From Paraburkholderia metrosideri (GTDB lineage Bacteria > Pseudomonadota > Gammaproteobacteria > Burkholderiales > Burkholderiaceae), in assembly GCF_904848625.1 (NCBI RefSeq), contig NZ_CAJHCP010000017.1, forward strand, positions 1-64,000: a stretch of DNA of 64,000 nucleotides, given 5' to 3'. The stretch's first letter is position 1, and each line of letters starts with the position of its first letter. Of the stretch, positions 60,800-64,000 are shown piece after piece. Below the pieces are notes generated by a model. It saw only the letters and a list, made by a program, of their open reading frames with translations. It had not been told where the DNA came from and did not search any database. A program made the translations under genes and the position numbers.

Positions 60800-61099
60800 A
60801 TGAATCTGCCGTCTATCCACCTTGCTCGCCCACGTATGAAGTCGGGGAAAATCTTCGTCACACCTGCGGCGCTGACAGCATTGCAGACCGCGGGCGTTTC
60901 CCTCTTTGTGCCGCTGCTCCGGCATCTACGCTGTGACTGGGGCGATATTTCCGAGAGTGATCGCCGACAAAACGAACTTGCCCTGACTGCCGGCTTACGC
61001 ATCCTATCGAACTACGCGCTACCGAAGGGTGGAAGTGTGTGGATCATCACGGAATGGGACCGCTCGGCCACGACGATCCTGTTGCCAGACGATTACTGA
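60800..61099 (+). CDS. Small hypothetical mobile-element protein
   Basis: A 99-residue protein. It reads MNLPSIHLARPRMKSGKIFVTPAAL and ends WIITEWDRSATTILLPDDY. Proteins with LRHLRCDWGDISESDRRQNELAL and the WDRS.TTILLP ending are common on plasmids and ICEs without assigned function. It starts after a strong terminator, so it has its own promoter or is expressed by read-through. It converges with the XRE regulator (stop 61106). Confidence 0.75.
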   Translation: MNLPSIHLARPRMKSGKIFVTPAALTALQTAGVSLFVPLLRHLRCDWGDISESDRRQNELALTAGLRILSNYALPKGGSVWIITEWDRSATTILLPDDY

Positions 61100-61105
61100 T
61101 GTGAG

Positions 61106-61453
61106 TTAGCGACGGGCGAGTCGACCGGCAAGACGCTCGACGATCTCAATCACCATCGCCCGGTCGTTGCCGCTCAACTTCGCGAGCAGTTGCCCGACGT
61201 ACTTGGCTTGATCACTGGTGCGACCACTGGCTTCGGTCAGCATGTCCGCCGCGTCGCACTGAAAGATCTCGGCCAGTTCCACCAGCCGCGCGACGGTCGG
61301 CATGACGATGCCGCGCTCCAAGCGCGAGACCGCCTCGTTGCCGATGCCGAGGTATTCCGCGACCTGCTCCTGCGTCAGGCCGCTCTCCACGCGGTGCTTC
61401 GCGATCGCCCGGCCGATCACGCCGGCCAACCGTTCCGTGTCTGTTTCTGGCAT
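61106..61453 (-). CDS. XRE-family transcriptional regulator
   Basis: A 115-residue repressor. The HTH is in IGRAIAKHRVESGLTQEQVAEYLGIGNEAVSRLERGIVMPTVARLVELAEIFQC (residues about 15-70), with a short helical C-terminus. The ATG at 61453 with GGAGAG upstream is chosen over a frame open from 61540. It probably controls the mobile-element genes around it. It is transcribed leftward, convergent with the 99-aa gene. Confidence 0.88.
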   Translation of the reverse strand: MPETDTERLAGVIGRAIAKHRVESGLTQEQVAEYLGIGNEAVSRLERGIVMPTVARLVELAEIFQCDAADMLTEASGRTSDQAKYVGQLLAKLSGNDRAMVIEIVERLAGRLARR

Positions 61454-61667
61454 GTGCTCTCCGATTCGACCTGAATGGTTGAGCACCACCCTTTTAAAAT
61501 TAAGGACTCTATGAGTTGAAACTAAACCTTTAACGATCAAATGCCGTTATTCCATCCAGCAGGAAAACTCCCAAGCGGGACATGGTGGGCAATTGCGCTC
61601 CCGATAACACGCCGCGCGATGACGCCTTTTGCGATCGCCGCGCGAACTTATCCATTAGGTTCAGGAC

Positions 61668-63023
61668 ATGAAAGATCGTTTCAAGCCACGTCTTTTTCTG
61701 CTATGTGCCACCGCCGCGTCGCTGCTTGTGTACGGTTGCAGCGACAAGGACCTCGACTACCGCAACGCTGAAGTCAACAACGGCAAAATATACGCTGGCG
61801 ATGGAAACACGCCGTTTTCTGGTCGCGTTACAAATGTACCGTTCAACCAAGCTCTAATGCCGCAACCGGGCTTCAGCACGGCCATGCAGACGTTCAATGC
61901 AGTGATCAAAGGCCCCGCGCCCGGCTTGTACAATGCCGCACTATGCGATTTGCATGTCCGCGACGGCCTGCTTGACGGCAAAGCGATCTGCAAGGCTCCG
62001 CAGTCGGATGTTGTCCGGGCCGAAGCAGCGTTTAGCGACGGCACGCTGAAAGACACGTTGACGATCAACGACGAGGATGGGACGACTGTTCTCACCAGCG
62101 TGTCATTCGTCGACGGTCAACCCGATGGCAAGCAGGAGATCCGCAAGCCCGGCACGCACCAACTGATTCACGTTGTCCATTGGAGGAAAGGCGTTCTCGA
62201 CGGTGAAGAGGAAGGTTTCGATGAAGACACCGGCAATCGCATCCTCCTTGCGAACTGGTCCAACGGACAGCACGATGGTGACTATGCCGAGTACGCGCCG
62301 GACGGCAAGCAGGTAATTCGTCACGTGAAGTTTGTTCAGGGCGCGAAGGACGGGGTTGAAGAGCTCTTCTATCCCGATACTGGCAAGCCAAGACAGTACG
62401 GTCAATATGTCCACGGCCGGGCGACGGGAACTGCGAAGGCCTGGGACCCGGATGGTCGGCTCGTGTACGAACGCGATTACGCGGACGGAAACAAGATCCC
62501 GGACAGCCCTGAGTTGATCGCCTGTATCGAGCACGTCATCAACGACGTCAAGGATGCGGCTGATGGCTCGATCGGTCGTGAGGATGTCGCGAGAGCAACG
62601 TGCAGGGAAGCGCAGCAAGCAAATCCAGGAACGACGGAGCAGCCTGCTGCACAGCAGATTGCACCGGAGATCACTGCCTTGACCACCACGGCATCGTCGC
62701 CGACTGCAGGCCTTAGTACTAGCGCAAGTTCGTCGAGCAGCGTAAGTGCCGCCACCAGCGACGGTCCGGCAGCAAAGCGCTGTGGGTGGATCGAAAACGA
62801 TATGCCGTCCGGCCTGACGCTCAAGGATCGCGATGGCAAATGGAGCGTTTCATCGGCCGACAGTCAGGCAGACGGATTTGCACATATGCCGGACACGAAC
62901 AAAGGTGACTCTTGTGGCTGCCTAACGGTCGAGACCAACAAGCAATCAATGCGCGTCACCAAAGTACTTGGCGGGAAAATCCTTCCGGTCGCAACCTGTC
63001 AGCGCGACAGAAGTCTGGGCTAA
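61668..63023 (+). CDS. MORN-like repeat lipoprotein with DUF4087 domain
   Basis: A 451-residue exported lipoprotein: signal MKDRFKPRLFLLCATAASLL with lipobox VYGC. Residues about 30-290 hold YwqK/MORN-like repeats (DGQPDGKQEIRKPGTHQLIHV, GVLDGEEEGFDEDTG, GQHDGDYAEYAPDGK, GAKDGVEELFYPDTGK). A Ser/Thr/Ala-rich linker leads to a C-terminal domain matching DUF4087 (KRCGWIENDMPSGLTLKDRDGKWSV, then SCGCLTVETNKQS, then ILPVATCQRDRSL) with paired cysteines. Secreted MORN proteins can act in contact systems or as immunity proteins; here the role is open. It is flanked by a strong hairpin downstream. Confidence 0.8.
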   Translation: MKDRFKPRLFLLCATAASLLVYGCSDKDLDYRNAEVNNGKIYAGDGNTPFSGRVTNVPFNQALMPQPGFSTAMQTFNAVIKGPAPGLYNAALCDLHVRDGLLDGKAICKAPQSDVVRAEAAFSDGTLKDTLTINDEDGTTVLTSVSFVDGQPDGKQEIRKPGTHQLIHVVHWRKGVLDGEEEGFDEDTGNRILLANWSNGQHDGDYAEYAPDGKQVIRHVKFVQGAKDGVEELFYPDTGKPRQYGQYVHGRATGTAKAWDPDGRLVYERDYADGNKIPDSPELIACIEHVINDVKDAADGSIGREDVARATCREAQQANPGTTEQPAAQQIAPEITALTTTASSPTAGLSTSASSSSSVSAATSDGPAAKRCGWIENDMPSGLTLKDRDGKWSVSSADSQADGFAHMPDTNKGDSCGCLTVETNKQSMRVTKVLGGKILPVATCQRDRSLG

Positions 63024-63042
63024 TCTGGATCATCGAGGTGAC

Positions 63043-63080
63043 GAAGTGGCACCCCGCTTCATTTAGAGGGGTGCCACTTC
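63043..63080. terminator. Strong palindromic hairpin
   Basis: Perfect 13-bp stem GAAGTGGCACCCC (63043-63055) and GGGGTGCCACTTC (63068-63080) with a 12-nt loop, 20 bp past the lipoprotein stop. There is no T-run; it may terminate in both directions. Confidence 0.75.
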
Positions 63081-63324
63081 AACGCCACCTTCGGCTATTT
63101 TTTTTGCGTCCACAGGCGACCTAAATCTAAGTTGCTTCCATCGGACCGATTACAGGCCATCACCGTTCGCTCGTACAAGCACGGATACCGGAGTCATCAT
63201 CGGACTTGGCATCGATAGTTGGCGACGTCGCGGCGAATTTCCTGCCAACGCATGTCTAACCTAGCCCGGCGCCTCCCGCCGAGAATACCGATGTTCATTT
63301 TGCAGCTGGGAAAGGCGGGCTGGC

Positions 63325-64000
63325 CTACTTCAGAAGACTCTTGAATGCAGCGACGATGAGCTTCTCGCGCTCCTCGATGAACACTGCAAAATTCTCCAGC
63401 GATAGATCAACCTCAGGAATATAGTTCCTCGCCATGTAGGCCTTGCGCTCATCGACGTTTGGATAGCTCCCGATCAGCCAAGAGCCAAAGTCCTTACCTG
63501 ACTTCTCCATGTTTGGCACGCCCTCCAGGAGCTGAAGATTGGCCAGCCGATTAAAACTGTCCAAGTAGCGAGCGATATTCGCCTCAGGAATATTCCTTGC
63601 CGCCAGTCTTTTAGCTGTGAACAAGCTTTTCGGAAAAATATGGTCCTGGTGAAACTTGTTTCGAAAATCCAAGGTCGGGTAAAGGAATGCAAGGATTGAA
63701 TATGTATAGGGCTGGGCGTACTGAAAGTGGAGCAGGCTCGTGATTTCGTCGTCGTCAAAATTAAGCGACTTGGAAGTTCCTCGAAGTTTCGCCGCTATCT
63801 GCTCGACAGGAAAGCCCTCGGCTTCGCCGGACTTGCTGATGACCTCTCGGATGGGCCTCAGCACATTGTCAGGCTGTCCGCTGAACGTCCCTTTTAGGAG
63901 CACGGCGACCAGCCACTTAAAGATCTTTTTGCGATCTTCTACATATTTTCCGGAGTCTGAAAAATTCAGGGGGCTTCCGATTTTCTTAAGGTAATAGGCA
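63325..64000 (-). CDS. DUF262/HNH-type (GmrSD-like) endonuclease, C-terminal part, cut by window end
   Basis: At least 225 residues of the C-terminal half; the frame stays open to base 64000 (YLKKIGSPLNFSDSGKYVEDRKKIFKWL), so the start lies beyond the window. An HNH-like motif is KFHQDHIFPKSLF, followed by NRLANLQLLEGVPNMEKSGKDF and NYIPEVDLSLENFAVFIEEREKLIV, the usual layout of the DUF1524/HNH part of GmrSD and DUF262 proteins. Such proteins are restriction-like enzymes against modified phage DNA. The N-terminal DUF262 part is not visible. Composition is less GC-rich than the chromosome, fitting acquired defence DNA. Confidence 0.75.
   Translation of the reverse strand, partial: AYYLKKIGSPLNFSDSGKYVEDRKKIFKWLVAVLLKGTFSGQPDNVLRPIREVISKSGEAEGFPVEQIAAKLRGTSKSLNFDDDEITSLLHFQYAQPYTYSILAFLYPTLDFRNKFHQDHIFPKSLFTAKRLAARNIPEANIARYLDSFNRLANLQLLEGVPNMEKSGKDFGSWLIGSYPNVDERKAYMARNYIPEVDLSLENFAVFIEEREKLIVAAFKSLLK

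Overview
The window looks like a chromosomal segment from a GC-rich betaproteobacterium, most likely Paraburkholderia or a close Burkholderia relative. The support is family content and gene order: an rsmI-yraN-diaA-dolP-cytochrome c cluster, a short H-NS protein, an HiPIP, and a YtfQRT-YjfF-type sugar transporter. The taxon is inferred from families and codon use; no search was run.

Left and central part (1-41.4 kb): mostly ordinary chromosome. It opens with a GCAAG microsatellite and a three-gene leftward operon of unknown function. Next come an APC amino acid permease, a cytosolic two-component pair, ferredoxin-NADP reductase, and a complete leftward sugar ABC operon (binding protein, ATPase, two permeases) controlled by a LacI-type repressor, with a divergent aldose 1-epimerase. 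Then follow a nuclease-fold protein, an AAA+ ATPase, an FAD oxidoreductase, HiPIP, MFS carriers, amidase, dienelactone hydrolase, nitronate monooxygenase, a LivK-type binding protein, a frameshifted JmjC-like gene, a Thr-Pro-repeat lipoprotein, a HugZ-like protein, H-NS, a CDF transporter, an Lrp regulator, an exonuclease/metallo-hydrolase pair, RlpA, and the rsmI-to-cytochrome cluster, which ends at tRNA-Ala(CGC).

Right part (41.4-64 kb): accessory DNA inserted at that tRNA. A frameshifted integrase relic and an intact tyrosine recombinase directly follow the tRNA. Then come an AlpA-like regulator, a RepA-like ATPase, a membrane protein with a DNA-binding-like tail, an inovirus Gp2-type replication protein, a glutaredoxin-like protein, and an AT-richer cassette. 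The cassette holds a reverse transcriptase with IPIG and YVDD motifs, overlapped by a SAM-methyltransferase-like gene, and faced by a divergent four-helix membrane protein. After it lies a mobile-element recombination module: small membrane protein, Gly-zipper/zinc-ribbon protein, DUF932, YqaJ-type nuclease, a cysteine-containing protein, and a second copy of the membrane/tail family. It is followed by an XRE regulator, a MORN/DUF4087 lipoprotein and a DUF262/HNH-type (GmrSD-like) gene cut by the window end. No second attachment site was seen, so the island probably continues past 64 kb.

The best candidate for an undescribed system is the methyltransferase-reverse transcriptase operon with its divergent membrane protein (about 50.9-55.3 kb).
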